NCBI RefSeq assembly: GCF_001050345.1
Contig: NZ_LFMW01000001.1
Location: 186,001-250,000, forward strand
DNA: 64,000 nt
Direction of reading: 5' to 3'
From: Pseudomonas fildesensis
GTDB taxonomy: Bacteria; Pseudomonadota; Gammaproteobacteria; Pseudomonadales; Pseudomonadaceae
The position numbers and the translations under genes were made by a program. Every line of letters begins with the position of its first letter. The stretch's first letter is position 1. Under the pieces are notes generated by a model that was given only the letters and a program-made list of their open reading frames with translations, did no database searches and was not told where the DNA came from. This document shows, piece after piece, positions 54,494 to 63,332 of this stretch.

Positions 54494-56008
54494 ATGGATA
54501 CTTTTGGCTATTTGGGCCAGGGCTTCGGCGTTGCGCTGTCCCCCTACAACCTGGTGACCGCCCTGTGCGGCACCTTGATCGGCACCGTGGTCGGCCTGTT
54601 GCCGGGCCTGGGCCCGATCAACGGCGTGGCGTTGTTGATCCCTATCGCGTTCGCCCTGGGCCTGCCGCCTGAATCGGCGCTGATCCTGCTGGCGGCCGTG
54701 TACCTGGGCTGCGAATACGGCGGCCGTATCAGCTCGATCCTGCTGAACATCCCGGGCGAAGCTTCCACTGTAATGACCACCCTCGACGGTTACCCGATGG
54801 CCCGCAAAGGCCTGGCCGGTGTGGCGCTGTCACTGTCGGCATGGAGTTCGTTCATCGGCGCGTTTATCGCTACCTGCGGCATGGTGCTGTTTGCGCCGCT
54901 GCTGGCAAAATGGGCGATTGCCTTCGGCCCGGCGGAATATTTCGTGCTGATGGTGTTCGCCATTGTCTGTCTCGGCGGCATGGCCGGTGACAAACCGCTG
55001 AAGACGTTTGTGGCGGCGCTGATCGGCCTGTTCCTCTCCGCCGTTGGCATCGACGCCAACAGCGGCGTGTACCGCTTTACCGGCGATAACATCCACCTGA
55101 CCGACGGCATCCAGTTTGTGGTGTTGGTACTCGGTTTGTTCTCCATCAGCGAGATTCTGTTGCTGCTGGAAAAAACCCACCGTGGCCAGGAAGCGGTAAA
55201 AGCCACCGGGCGCATGATGTTCAACTTCAAGGAAGCCTCGTCGGTGTTCGTGGTGAACATCCGTTGCGGCCTGCTCGGTTTCATCATGGGTGTACTGCCA
55301 GGTGCCGGTGCGACCTTGGCGTCAGCCGTTGCCTACATGACCGAGAAACGTATCGCAGGTGCCAGCGGCAAATTCGGACAAGGCGACATGCGCGGTCTCG
55401 CCGCCCCGGAAACCGCGATCGGTGCTTCCGCCTGCGGCGCACTGGTGCCGATGCTGACCCTCGGCGTACCCGGTTCGGGCACCACTGCAGTGATGATCGG
55501 CGCCCTGTCGCTGTACAACATCACGCCGGGCCCGCTGCTGTTCCAACAGCAACCGGACATCGTCTGGGGCCTGATCGCGTCGTTGTTTATCGCCAACACC
55601 ATGCTGGTGATCCTCAACATTCCGATGATCCGCATCTTCACCCGTATCCTCGCCGTGCCGAACTGGGCGCTGGTGCCGGTGATCGCGATCATCACTGCGA
55701 TCGGTGTGTATGCCGTTCACGCCACCACCTTCGACCTGTTCCTGATGGTGGGTATCGGCATCTTCGGCTACATCCTGCGCAAGCTCGACTTCCCGCTGTC
55801 GCCGGTGTTGCTGGGTTTTATCCTCGGTGGCTTGATGGAGCAGAACCTGCGCCGCGCGCTGTCGATTTCCAACGGTGAATTGCAAATCCTCTGGTCCAGC
55901 CCGATCACCTTCGGTGTATGGGTACTGACCGCGTTGATGCTGCTGTTCCCGCTGGTGCGCATCTACCGCAAGCGTGCCCTGCAGCGTCGTGCCGTGGCCG
56001 ATGTCTGA
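54494..56008 (+). CDS. tctA: TctA, large membrane subunit of the tricarboxylate transporter
   Basis: Permease of 504 residues with 10-12 hydrophobic segments and the duplicated TctA motif: GTVVGLLPGLGPINGVALLI near 25-44 and GVLPGAGATLASAVAYM near 265. Other TctA hallmarks are YLGCEYGGRISSILLNIPGE and GVPGSGTTAVMIGALSLYNI. It starts one base after tctB and overlaps the next gene by 8 bp. Confidence 0.94.
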   Translation: MDTFGYLGQGFGVALSPYNLVTALCGTLIGTVVGLLPGLGPINGVALLIPIAFALGLPPESALILLAAVYLGCEYGGRISSILLNIPGEASTVMTTLDGYPMARKGLAGVALSLSAWSSFIGAFIATCGMVLFAPLLAKWAIAFGPAEYFVLMVFAIVCLGGMAGDKPLKTFVAALIGLFLSAVGIDANSGVYRFTGDNIHLTDGIQFVVLVLGLFSISEILLLLEKTHRGQEAVKATGRMMFNFKEASSVFVVNIRCGLLGFIMGVLPGAGATLASAVAYMTEKRIAGASGKFGQGDMRGLAAPETAIGASACGALVPMLTLGVPGSGTTAVMIGALSLYNITPGPLLFQQQPDIVWGLIASLFIANTMLVILNIPMIRIFTRILAVPNWALVPVIAIITAIGVYAVHATTFDLFLMVGIGIFGYILRKLDFPLSPVLLGFILGGLMEQNLRRALSISNGELQILWSSPITFGVWVLTALMLLFPLVRIYRKRALQRRAVADV

Positions 56009-57041
56009 GGTCACCTTTAAACATTGGTGGGGAACACCGCTGGTCGGCCTGGCCGGCGGTTACCTGGCCAGCCTCGTCGGCTGGCCTTTGCCGTACATGG
56101 TCGGCTCGTTGCTGGCGATCATTCTGGTGCGTTGCCTCACGCCGTGGCAGTTGGCGGAGATACCCGGCGGTCGCAAATGCGGCCAATGGGTGGTGGGTAT
56201 CGGCATCGGCCTGCACTTCACCCCAGTGGTGATCGAGCAGGTGATGAGCCACTTCGGGCTGATCTTCTTCGGCGCGCTGGTCACCAGCCTGTCGAGCGTG
56301 GTTGGCGTGTGGTTGATGCGCCGCAGCGGTGAGGACCGCGCCACCGCATTTTTCTCCAGCATGCCAGGCGGTTCCGGAGAGATGGTCAACCTCGGCGCAC
56401 GCAATGGCGCGGTGCTCAGCCGTGTCGCGGCGGGGCAGAGTTTGCGGGTGCTTGTGGTGGTGCTGTGTGTGCCGGCAATTTTCAAATACTTGCTGGACGC
56501 CGGCGCGCCGCAGTTTCATCCGGCGCCCGTGAACTGGACTTGGCTGGCGCTGCTGTTTCCAATTGGCGCGCTGGTTGTCTGGGGATGGCAGCGCTTGCGT
56601 CAGCCAAACCCGTGGCTGTTCGGGCCTTTGCTGGTGAGCGCGACAGCCAGCGTGGTGTGGGACCTGCACATCGGCCTGCCTGACGGCGGCAGCCAGATCG
56701 GCCAGTGGCTGATCGGCAGCGGCTTGGGGTGCCACTTCAACCGTCAGTTCTTTCGGCGTGCGCCGTCGTTCATGGCGCGCACGTTGGTCGGTACGGCGTT
56801 GACCATGGCACTCGCAACATTAGCGGCAGTGGGACTGAGTGCGTTGACTCATCTGGATCTACGCTCGCTGACCTTGGGCATGATGCCCGGTGGCATTGCC
56901 GAGATGAGCCTCACGGCAGAGACGCTGCAACTGTCGGTGCCGTTGGTGACGGCAATGCAGGTGATGCGCTTGTTGTTTGTGCTGTTCCTGGCGGAGCCGT
57001 TGTTCCGGCACTGGAACCGTCAACCGGACAAACCGTTGTAG
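56001..57041 (+). CDS. AbrB-family membrane protein (ammonia-monooxygenase-like) in the tct operon
   Basis: Membrane protein of 346 residues with about ten hydrophobic segments and two copies of the AbrB membrane motif (FFSSMPGGSGEMVNLGARNG and LTLGMMPGGIAEMSLTAETL). E. coli AbrB is reported as a regulator of aidB, but these proteins look like carriers. The ATG at 56001 overlaps the end of tctA, so it is made with the transporter. A role in tricarboxylate transport or regulation is inferred from this coupling alone. Confidence 0.8.
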   Translation: MSEVTFKHWWGTPLVGLAGGYLASLVGWPLPYMVGSLLAIILVRCLTPWQLAEIPGGRKCGQWVVGIGIGLHFTPVVIEQVMSHFGLIFFGALVTSLSSVVGVWLMRRSGEDRATAFFSSMPGGSGEMVNLGARNGAVLSRVAAGQSLRVLVVVLCVPAIFKYLLDAGAPQFHPAPVNWTWLALLFPIGALVVWGWQRLRQPNPWLFGPLLVSATASVVWDLHIGLPDGGSQIGQWLIGSGLGCHFNRQFFRRAPSFMARTLVGTALTMALATLAAVGLSALTHLDLRSLTLGMMPGGIAEMSLTAETLQLSVPLVTAMQVMRLLFVLFLAEPLFRHWNRQPDKPL

Positions 57042-57065
57042 GAGCCAGGCTTGCCGGCTCCTACA
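57039..57065. repeat. Short palindrome after the tct operon
   Basis: GTAGGAGCC / GGCTCCTAC with a 9-base loop overlaps the abrB stop codon. It has no T-run. It separates the convergent ung gene. Confidence 0.7.
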
Positions 57066-57075
57066 CTAATCAGGG

Positions 57076-57768
57076 TCAGAGTGGCGGCAACCGCCACTCA
57101 ATCGGCGTTTCACCATTCTGCTCAAGAAATTTATTGGTCCGGCTGAAATGCCCGCAGCCCAAAAACCCGCGATACGCCGACAACGGCGACGGGTGCACCG
57201 ACGTCAGCACCAGGTGCTTGGTCGCGTCGATCAGCTTCTGCTTGCCCTGCGCATGGGCGCCCCACAGCAGGAACACCAAATGCGGCTGATGCTCGCTGAC
57301 CACCTCGATAATCCGATCGGTAAAAAACTGCCAGCCCTTGCCGGCATGAGCGTTGGCGTTGGCGCGCTCCACGGTCATGGTGGTGTTGAGCATCAGCACG
57401 CCCTGGTCGGCCCAGCTTTGCAGGTAGCCGTGGCTGGGAATGTCGATGTTCAGGTCGCGCTTGAGCTCTTTATAGATGTTGACCAGGGACGGCGGCGCCG
57501 GCACGCCTGGTTGCACCGAGAAACACAGCCCGTGGGCCTGGCCAGGGCCGTGGTAAGGGTCCTGGCCGAGGATCACTACCTTGACCTTGTCCAGCGGCGT
57601 GGAGTTGAGGGCGTTGAAAATCAGCGGGCCGGGCGGATAGATTTCCTTGCCAGCCGCGTGTTCCTGGCGCAGGAATTCGCGCAGCTGAGCCATGTACGGC
57701 AGCTCGAACTGATCCTGCAGGGCGTGTTTCCAGCTGGGTTCGAGTTTGATACGGTCGCCTTCGGTCAT
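57076..57768 (-). CDS. ung: Uracil-DNA glycosylase
   Basis: Family 1 UDG of 230 residues that excises uracil from DNA. The catalytic water-activating motif [18 protein letters not shown] and the leucine-loop motif [11 protein letters not shown] are intact. [20 protein letters not shown] is also typical. It is monocistronic and convergent with the tct operon. Confidence 0.95.
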   Translation of the reverse strand: MTEGDRIKLEPSWKHALQDQFELPYMAQLREFLRQEHAAGKEIYPPGPLIFNALNSTPLDKVKVVILGQDPYHGPGQAHGLCFSVQPGVPAPPSLVNIYKELKRDLNIDIPSHGYLQSWADQGVLMLNTTMTVERANANAHAGKGWQFFTDRIIEVVSEHQPHLVFLLWGAHAQGKQKLIDATKHLVLTSVHPSPLSAYRGFLGCGHFSRTNKFLEQNGETPIEWRLPPL

Positions 57769-57904
57769 GGTCGGATCATCGTGTAAAAAAAGAATGCGCG
57801 AACCCTAGGAAAGCCGACCCCGCTTGTCAATTGATCTGACACACAACCGGCACTTTCCCTGGAAGCGATCATACTCAACCTTCACTTTCTCGATTGAGGT
57901 TACG

Positions 57905-59017
57905 ATGAACCTGCACTTCGAAGAGCTGACCGGCAGCGACGGTGCCCGCATCGGCATCGCCAGCCTGGACGCTGAAAAGTCCCTCAACGCCCTCTCCCTG
58001 CCGATGATCCTGGCCTTGGGCGAACGCCTGGATGCCTGGGCCAAAGACCCGAACATCGTCTGCGTGCTGCTGCGCGGCAATGGCCCCAAAGCGTTTTGCG
58101 CTGGTGGCGAAGTGCGCAGCCTGGCCCAGGCCTGCCGGGAACATCCGGGCGAAGTGCCGGCCGTGGCTGCGCAGTTTTTTGCCGCGGAATACCGCCTCGA
58201 TTACCGGCTGCACACTTACCCCAAACCGCTAATCTGCTGGGGCCACGGCTATGTGCTGGGCGGTGGCATGGGCCTGCTGCAAAGCGCGTCCGTGCGCATC
58301 GTCACCCCGAGCAGCCGCCTGGCCATGCCGGAGATCAGCATCGGCCTGTACCCGGACGTCGGGGCCAGTTGGTTTCTGTCGCGACTGCCGGGCAAGCTCG
58401 GATTATTCCTTGGCCTCACCGGTGCACACATCAACGGCCGTGATGCCCTCGAGTTGGGCCTGGCTGACCGCTTCCTGCGCGATGACCAGCAAGACGAACT
58501 GCTCGAAGGCCTGCTGCAACTGAACTGGCAGGAACAGAGCGCCATGCAGCTCAACAGCCTGCTCAAGGCCCTGGCCCAGGAAGCCGTCGACCAGCAACCC
58601 GAAGCGCAATGGCTGCCGCGCCGCGCACAGATCGACGAATGGCTGGATGTGAGTGATGTGCGGTGCGCCTGGCGCGCCTTGAGCCTGTTGCGTGACCACG
58701 CCGACCCGCTGTTCAGCCGCGCCGGCAAGACCCTCAGCGAGGGCTGCCCGCTGACGGCGCACCTGGTATGGGAACAGATCCAGCGCGCCCGCCATCTGTC
58801 CCTCGCCGAGGTATTCCAGATGGAATACACCTTGAGCCTGAACTGCTGCCGGCATCCGGAATTCAGCGAAGGGGTCCGTGCGCGGTTGATCGACAAGGAC
58901 CAGAAGCCCCACTGGCATTGGCCGGACATCAATACGATCCCGGAGGCAGTGGTGCAGGCGCACTTCAACAAAGCGTGGGAAGGTCGGCATCCGCTAGCGG
59001 ACTTTTCCTACTTTTGA
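57905..59017 (+). CDS. Enoyl-CoA hydratase/isomerase family, 3-hydroxyisobutyryl-CoA hydrolase-like
   Basis: Crotonase-fold protein of 370 residues, the length of 3-hydroxyisobutyryl-CoA hydrolases (HIBCH). The oxyanion-hole motifs FCAGGEVRSL and GHGYVLGGGMGLLQSASVRI and the acidic motif MPEISIGLYPDVGASWFLSR, typical of HIBCH, are present. The ATG at 57905 has GAGG upstream. If HIBCH, it acts in valine degradation downstream of the Bkd complex. A role in another CoA pathway cannot be excluded. Confidence 0.82.
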   Translation: MNLHFEELTGSDGARIGIASLDAEKSLNALSLPMILALGERLDAWAKDPNIVCVLLRGNGPKAFCAGGEVRSLAQACREHPGEVPAVAAQFFAAEYRLDYRLHTYPKPLICWGHGYVLGGGMGLLQSASVRIVTPSSRLAMPEISIGLYPDVGASWFLSRLPGKLGLFLGLTGAHINGRDALELGLADRFLRDDQQDELLEGLLQLNWQEQSAMQLNSLLKALAQEAVDQQPEAQWLPRRAQIDEWLDVSDVRCAWRALSLLRDHADPLFSRAGKTLSEGCPLTAHLVWEQIQRARHLSLAEVFQMEYTLSLNCCRHPEFSEGVRARLIDKDQKPHWHWPDINTIPEAVVQAHFNKAWEGRHPLADFSYF

Positions 59018-59021
59018 CAGG

Positions 59022-59453
59022 TTACCGCTTCGGTATTTTGACGGTGAATTTGCAGTTATCGGGCTGACTGTCCTGGCAGATATATACCGGTAGGCCGAGG
59101 GGGTCGGTGGCGAGTTGCCAGTGCAGAGTGCTTGTCAGCGACATCGTTTCTGCCTCCCCCGGCTTGCCATACCGCAAGTCCACGCGCCGGCCGTTATTGG
59201 TCAGGTAGCTGCACTTGTCGACATAGCCTTTTTCCCGCTCGTTCGTATTGCCCGGGGTAAAAATGGCGCCAATAAACTGGTCGATAAAATCCTGTTGACC
59301 GATCTTCTGGCTTTGCCAGCGTACTGGTCGAGTCGTCGTCTGAAAGTAGCCGTCAACGTATTTGATCATTGACGTATAGGGGCAGCCTTGCTCCGCTTTC
59401 ACATTTGAAATACCGGCCACCATCAGAAACACACACACCATTAGCTTGATCAT
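59022..59453 (-). CDS. Hypothetical exported protein
   Basis: 143-residue protein with a signal peptide (MVCVFLMVAGISNVKA, cleaved before EQGCP). The mature part has four cysteines (EQGCPYTSMIKYVDGYFQTT, DKCSYL, YICQDSQPDNC) that could form two disulfides in the periplasm. It may be related to DUF3757, which I cannot verify. It is convergent with the CoA hydrolase gene (4-bp gap). Function unknown. Confidence 0.65.
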   Translation of the reverse strand: MIKLMVCVFLMVAGISNVKAEQGCPYTSMIKYVDGYFQTTTRPVRWQSQKIGQQDFIDQFIGAIFTPGNTNEREKGYVDKCSYLTNNGRRVDLRYGKPGEAETMSLTSTLHWQLATDPLGLPVYICQDSQPDNCKFTVKIPKR

Positions 59454-59572
59454 CAGGAAGTTCCATTAGCTCAATGGGAACACAAAAGGCGCAACGGCCT
59501 CTTCCAAGTGAAGTACATCTGAGACCCATAAGATAGCTGTTAAATCTGACAGTCCTGATAAACCGCGCCCAC

Positions 59573-59604
59573 AAAAAAGCGGCGCTTCCTGCGCCGCTTG
59601 TTTT
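59573..59604 (-). terminator. Terminator of the Tyr-rich lipoprotein gene
   Basis: Stem GCGGCGC / GCGCCGC with a 5-base loop. Read leftward, the stem is followed by TTTTTT; on the other side a TTGTTTT run makes it partly bidirectional. It is 10 bases beyond the lipoprotein stop. Confidence 0.85.
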
Positions 59605-59613
59605 CAAGACCTG

Positions 59614-59979
59614 TCAACGGTGGCCGCCGCGGCCCCCTCCATGATCGCCACCACGCCCATGCCCGCCATTACCCCCGCGGTCGCCCCAGCCCTGGTTCGG
59701 ATAAGGCCGGTACCCCGCTCTTGGGCCGGCGGGATAGTAGCGCGGCGCCGGCTGGTAATAACGCGGGGCTGAGTAATAACGCGGGGCTGGCGCGTAGTAA
59801 CGTGGCGAGGGGTAGTAATCACGCCGGTATTGATACGCCGAACCACCGCCGTAGTAATACGCTGGCGCCGGCGAGGTGTAGACCTCGGAACGGTAGTAGC
59901 TCTGGCCTCCATCGTAATAGGGCACGCAAGCGGAAAGGGTCAGACCGAGTAAAGCGCTGAGAAGCAGTCGTCGATACAT
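59614..59979 (-). CDS. Low-complexity Tyr/Pro/Gly-rich lipoprotein
   Basis: 121-residue predicted lipoprotein: signal peptide with lipobox LTLSAC (cysteine about residue 18), then a tyrosine/proline-rich part with imperfect PRYYxPAPRYY repeats (about 55-85), then a Gly/Arg/His-rich tail (GGNGGHGRGGDHGGGRGGH). Such proteins are usually anchored to the outer membrane, but no function is known to me. Its own terminator follows. Confidence 0.68.
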   Translation of the reverse strand: MYRRLLLSALLGLTLSACVPYYDGGQSYYRSEVYTSPAPAYYYGGGSAYQYRRDYYPSPRYYAPAPRYYSAPRYYQPAPRYYPAGPRAGYRPYPNQGWGDRGGNGGHGRGGDHGGGRGGHR

Positions 59980-60299
59980 GGCGGCCTCCTGGACCGCGGA
60001 AGAGCACCTCCAGCGACGCTGGGGGGCGGCATTCAGCTTTCACTGAATGACGAAATATCTGACATCAAAAAGCGAATCTGGTGCGTTTTTGCAATAGTTT
60101 GAAATATATCCCCACGCCCCCCACGCCCCAACGTATCCGGCACACCTGCATAGCTTGCAGCTATCAGAACAACGCGGGAATCAGAACTTTTTTATACCGA
60201 CTGAAACTTTCAGTTTTCGGGTACTGTCGTTATGACATCGCACAATGCCATGGAGGCTCTGGTTCGAGCCTCCTATCCCTATATACCCGGATTTCTGCT
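59980..60299. other. Gene-free divergent region before the chemoreceptor
   Basis: 320 bp between the lipoprotein and chemoreceptor genes. It holds a GGAGGCTC / GAGCCTCC hairpin (60252-60273) 26 bases before the start codon and a CTGAAACTTTCAG palindrome (about 60200-60212). No sigma-28 or other promoter could be assigned with confidence. Confidence 0.5.
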
Positions 60300-61922
60300 A
60301 TGAAGATTTCGTCCAAACTGTTGCTCTCATTCGTGTTGTGCGCATTGGTTACTCTGGTCGTGGGTGCATTGGGCATCAAAGGCGTGATCCGGCTGGCGTC
60401 TGCGCTGGACTCTGCCTTCTCCAACAACCTGGTATCGGTCAGCAACACCGCCGCCACCCTCAATGGCCTGGTCGCCCACAACCGTGGTTTATACCGCTTG
60501 ATGGATGCCAGCAAAGGCGACGTACCTCAGCAAGACCGCGACCGTGTGCGCCAGGACATCGCGAACGAACTCAAACGCAGCCAGACGGCGTATGCCACCT
60601 ACCGCGCCACCCCTAGTGAGGAAGACGAACGCGCTGCCGGGGACACGCTCGACCAGGTCTTGCCTAACTACATCGCCAGCTCCGCGCAGATCATGTCGAT
60701 GCTCGACGCTGGCCAACTCGAACAAGCCCGTACGCAACTCAACACCGGCAACAACGAACTGTTCCGCCAGGCCCGCGAACTGATCCGCGTAATGATCGAA
60801 TCCAACAACCGCCAAATCAAAGAGGGTGCTGCCGCTGCCGATGACTTACGCACCAGCGCGATGACGTGGATGATCAGCGGCATTGTGTTGGCCTTCATCA
60901 TTGCCATCATCATCGGCCTGCTCATCACCCGCCTGATCACCCGCCCTATCGCCCAGGCCGTGGAAAGCGCCCAGCGCATTGCCCAAGGCGATCTGACCCA
61001 CGCCATCGTCACCGAACGCACCGACGAAACCGGGCAACTGCTCCTGGCGCTGTCCGATATGCAGGGCGGCTTGAAAAGTACCTTGCTGGAAATCGCCAAC
61101 GCCTCAGACCAACTGGCGTCAGCCGCAGAAGAACTGAGCGCAGTGACCGATGAAAGTACGCGCGGCCTGACTCGTCAGAATGATGAAATTCAGCAAGCCG
61201 CCACGGCCGTTAACCAGATGACCGCAGCGGTCGACGAAGTGGCGAGTAACGCCGTGTCGACCTCGGAAGCGTCTCGCCAAGCGACGACTGAAGCCGAAGA
61301 CGGTCGTCAGCAGGTGGACCAGGCCGTGTCAGGCATGTCCTCGATGGTGTTGGAAATTAACGATTCGACGCAATCGGTTGCAGACCTCGCCAACCAGGTT
61401 CGGGAAATCGGCAAGGTGATTGATGTGATCCGTGGCATCGCCGATCAGACCAACCTGCTGGCCCTCAATGCGGCCATCGAAGCCGCGCGGGCGGGTGAGC
61501 AAGGCCGGGGCTTTGCGGTGGTGGCCGATGAAGTTCGGGCGCTGGCCCATCGCACCCAATCCTCAACGGTCGACATTGAAAAAATGATCAGCGAAGTCCA
61601 GGCCGGGGCGGATGGCGCGGTGGCCGCGATGAGCAAAAGCCTGAGCTGGGCCAACAACACCCAGAGCCTGGCCCAGAACGCTGGCGAAGCGCTGCAGCGG
61701 ATCACGGCTAGCGTGGCGAAAATCAATGAGCGCAACCTGGTGATCGCCTCCGCTTCGGAGGAGCAGGCCCAGGTTGCCCGCGAAGTCGATCGCAACCTGC
61801 TCAACATCCAGGACCTGTCGACCCAGACCGCCGCCGGCGCCCTCCAGACCAGCGCCTCCAGCCAAGAGCTGTCACGCTTGGCCACCTCGTTCAACGTGCT
61901 GGTCGGCAAGTTCCGGCTGTAA
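60300..61922 (+). CDS. Methyl-accepting chemotaxis protein, 4HB type
   Basis: Chemoreceptor of 540 residues: TM1 ([20 protein letters not shown], about 7-26), a periplasmic four-helix-like sensor (about 30-185), TM2 ([19 protein letters not shown]), HAMP ([20 protein letters not shown]) and a signalling domain with the tip [20 protein letters not shown]. It is similar in design to the receptor at 20927 but has a different sensor domain. The ATG at 60300 gives a proper N-terminus, though its ribosome site is weak. Ligand unknown. No C-terminal pentapeptide. Confidence 0.88.
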   Translation: MKISSKLLLSFVLCALVTLVVGALGIKGVIRLASALDSAFSNNLVSVSNTAATLNGLVAHNRGLYRLMDASKGDVPQQDRDRVRQDIANELKRSQTAYATYRATPSEEDERAAGDTLDQVLPNYIASSAQIMSMLDAGQLEQARTQLNTGNNELFRQARELIRVMIESNNRQIKEGAAAADDLRTSAMTWMISGIVLAFIIAIIIGLLITRLITRPIAQAVESAQRIAQGDLTHAIVTERTDETGQLLLALSDMQGGLKSTLLEIANASDQLASAAEELSAVTDESTRGLTRQNDEIQQAATAVNQMTAAVDEVASNAVSTSEASRQATTEAEDGRQQVDQAVSGMSSMVLEINDSTQSVADLANQVREIGKVIDVIRGIADQTNLLALNAAIEAARAGEQGRGFAVVADEVRALAHRTQSSTVDIEKMISEVQAGADGAVAAMSKSLSWANNTQSLAQNAGEALQRITASVAKINERNLVIASASEEQAQVAREVDRNLLNIQDLSTQTAAGALQTSASSQELSRLATSFNVLVGKFRL

Positions 61923-62097
61923 CCGCCTCATTGCAGTGCGTCTGCGCACCAGCGGGACGCACAAACTGCTCGCCTCTGCCCTCCTCTCTCGCTTGCCCGG
62001 CTGATACGCCGGGCTTCTGCGCACTTGGCACGACTCTCGCTTTACCTCTACCGTGCAGGATTCATCACAGGTTCGCGGCACCACAATTTGCAATGGC

Positions 62098-62192
62098 CGA
62101 CTAGGGTTCCGGCTCGCTAAAAGCGAGTGGCTGGTCCGAGAGTTGGCGACCTCCAGTTGAGGTTACACGGCGGGATAAAAGCCCGGGAGACA
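62098..62192 (+). ncRNA. Guanidine-I (ykkC) riboswitch
   Basis: The leader contains the conserved ykkC blocks in order: CTAGGGTTCCG, a variable GCTCGC/GCGAGT stem, CTGGTCCGAGAG, a second stem, then ACGGCGGGATAAAAGCCCGG. This class binds guanidinium. It lies 60 bp upstream of an ABC importer gene. A small CACCG/CGGTG hairpin (about 62196-62209) follows, without a U-tract, so the expression platform may act on ribosome access or Rho. Confidence 0.92.
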
Positions 62193-62251
62193 AGCCACCG
62201 TTCACGGTGCCGCGTTGCTCCTGCTCGCCCTCGATCAACTGGAGAAGCCCC

Positions 62252-63319
62252 ATGCCCTCAATCCGTTTACCCTCCCTGCTCGCCGCCGCTTTCGCCGCCG
62301 TGCTGAGCTTCCAGACCCAGGCCGCCGCCAAAAACCACTTCAGCGTGTGCTGGACGATTTACGCCGGCTGGATGCCCTGGGAGTACGCCGGCAGCCAAGG
62401 CATCCTCGACAAGTGGGCGAAGAAGTACGGCATCACCATCGACGTGGTGCAGCTCAATGACTACGTCGAATCCATCAACCAGTACACCGCCGGCCAGTTC
62501 GACGGTTGCACCATGACCAACATGGACGCCCTGACCATCCCCGCCGCCGGTGGCGTGGACAGCACCGCGCTGGTGGTCAGCGACTTCTCCAACGGCAACG
62601 ACGGCGTGGTCATCAAAGGTACCGGCAAGACCGTGGCCGACCTCAAGGGCATGAACGTCAACCTGGTGGAGCTCTCGGTCTCCCACTACCTGCTGGCCCG
62701 TGCGCTGGAGTCGGCGGACCTGACCGAAAAAGACCTGAAAGTGGTCAACACCTCCGACGCCGACATCGCCGCCGCCTTCAACACCGATCAGGTACAAGCG
62801 GTGACCACCTGGAACCCGATGCTCTCCGAGATCAAGGCCAAACCCGGCGTGAGCGAAGTGTTCGACTCCAGCAAAGTGCCCGGCGAAATCATGGACATGA
62901 TGGTGGTCAACACCCAAACCCTCAAAGACAACCCGGCCCTGGGCAAAGCCCTGACCGGCGCCTGGTTTGAAGTGGTCGCCCTGATGAACGCCAAGGGCCC
63001 CGCCAGCACCGAAGCCCTCGAGCATATGGCCAAGGCCTCCGGTACTGACCTCAAGGGCTTCCAGTCGCAACTGGACACCACCAAGCTCTTCGCCACGCCC
63101 AAGGAAGCTCTGGCCTTCGCCACCAGCGCGCAATTGCCGGCCACCATGCGCAAGGTCACCGAGTTCTCCTTCCAGCACGGCCTGCTCGGTGAAGGTGCCA
63201 AGGACACCAGCGCCGTGGGCATGAGCTTCGCCAATGGCGTGACCAGCGGCGACAAAACCAACCTCAAGCTGCACTTCGACCCCAGCTACGTGCAGATGGC
63301 CGCCGACGGCACGCTGTAA
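62252..63319 (+). CDS. ABC importer substrate-binding protein under guanidine riboswitch control
   Basis: Periplasmic protein of 355 residues, NMT1/SsuA-like, with a signal peptide (LPSLLAAAFAAVLSFQTQAA). It resembles the binding protein often annotated as putative urea ABC transporter substrate-binding, which occurs beside guanidine/urea carboxylase genes. Visible are CWTIYAGWMPWEYAGSQGIL, FDGCTMTNMDALTIPAAGGV and AVTTWNPMLSEIKA. The ATG at 62252 has GGAG eight bases upstream. The riboswitch implies that guanidine or a relative is the physiological substrate. Confidence 0.85.
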   Translation: MPSIRLPSLLAAAFAAVLSFQTQAAAKNHFSVCWTIYAGWMPWEYAGSQGILDKWAKKYGITIDVVQLNDYVESINQYTAGQFDGCTMTNMDALTIPAAGGVDSTALVVSDFSNGNDGVVIKGTGKTVADLKGMNVNLVELSVSHYLLARALESADLTEKDLKVVNTSDADIAAAFNTDQVQAVTTWNPMLSEIKAKPGVSEVFDSSKVPGEIMDMMVVNTQTLKDNPALGKALTGAWFEVVALMNAKGPASTEALEHMAKASGTDLKGFQSQLDTTKLFATPKEALAFATSAQLPATMRKVTEFSFQHGLLGEGAKDTSAVGMSFANGVTSGDKTNLKLHFDPSYVQMAADGTL

Positions 63320-63332
63320 GAGGACCTGGCCA

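Noticed and set aside
60259..60275. GGTTCGAGCCTCC resembles a tRNA T-arm
   Set aside because: It is part of a simple GGAGGCTC/GAGCCTCC hairpin; no acceptor stem, anticodon arm or CCA end could be fitted around it.
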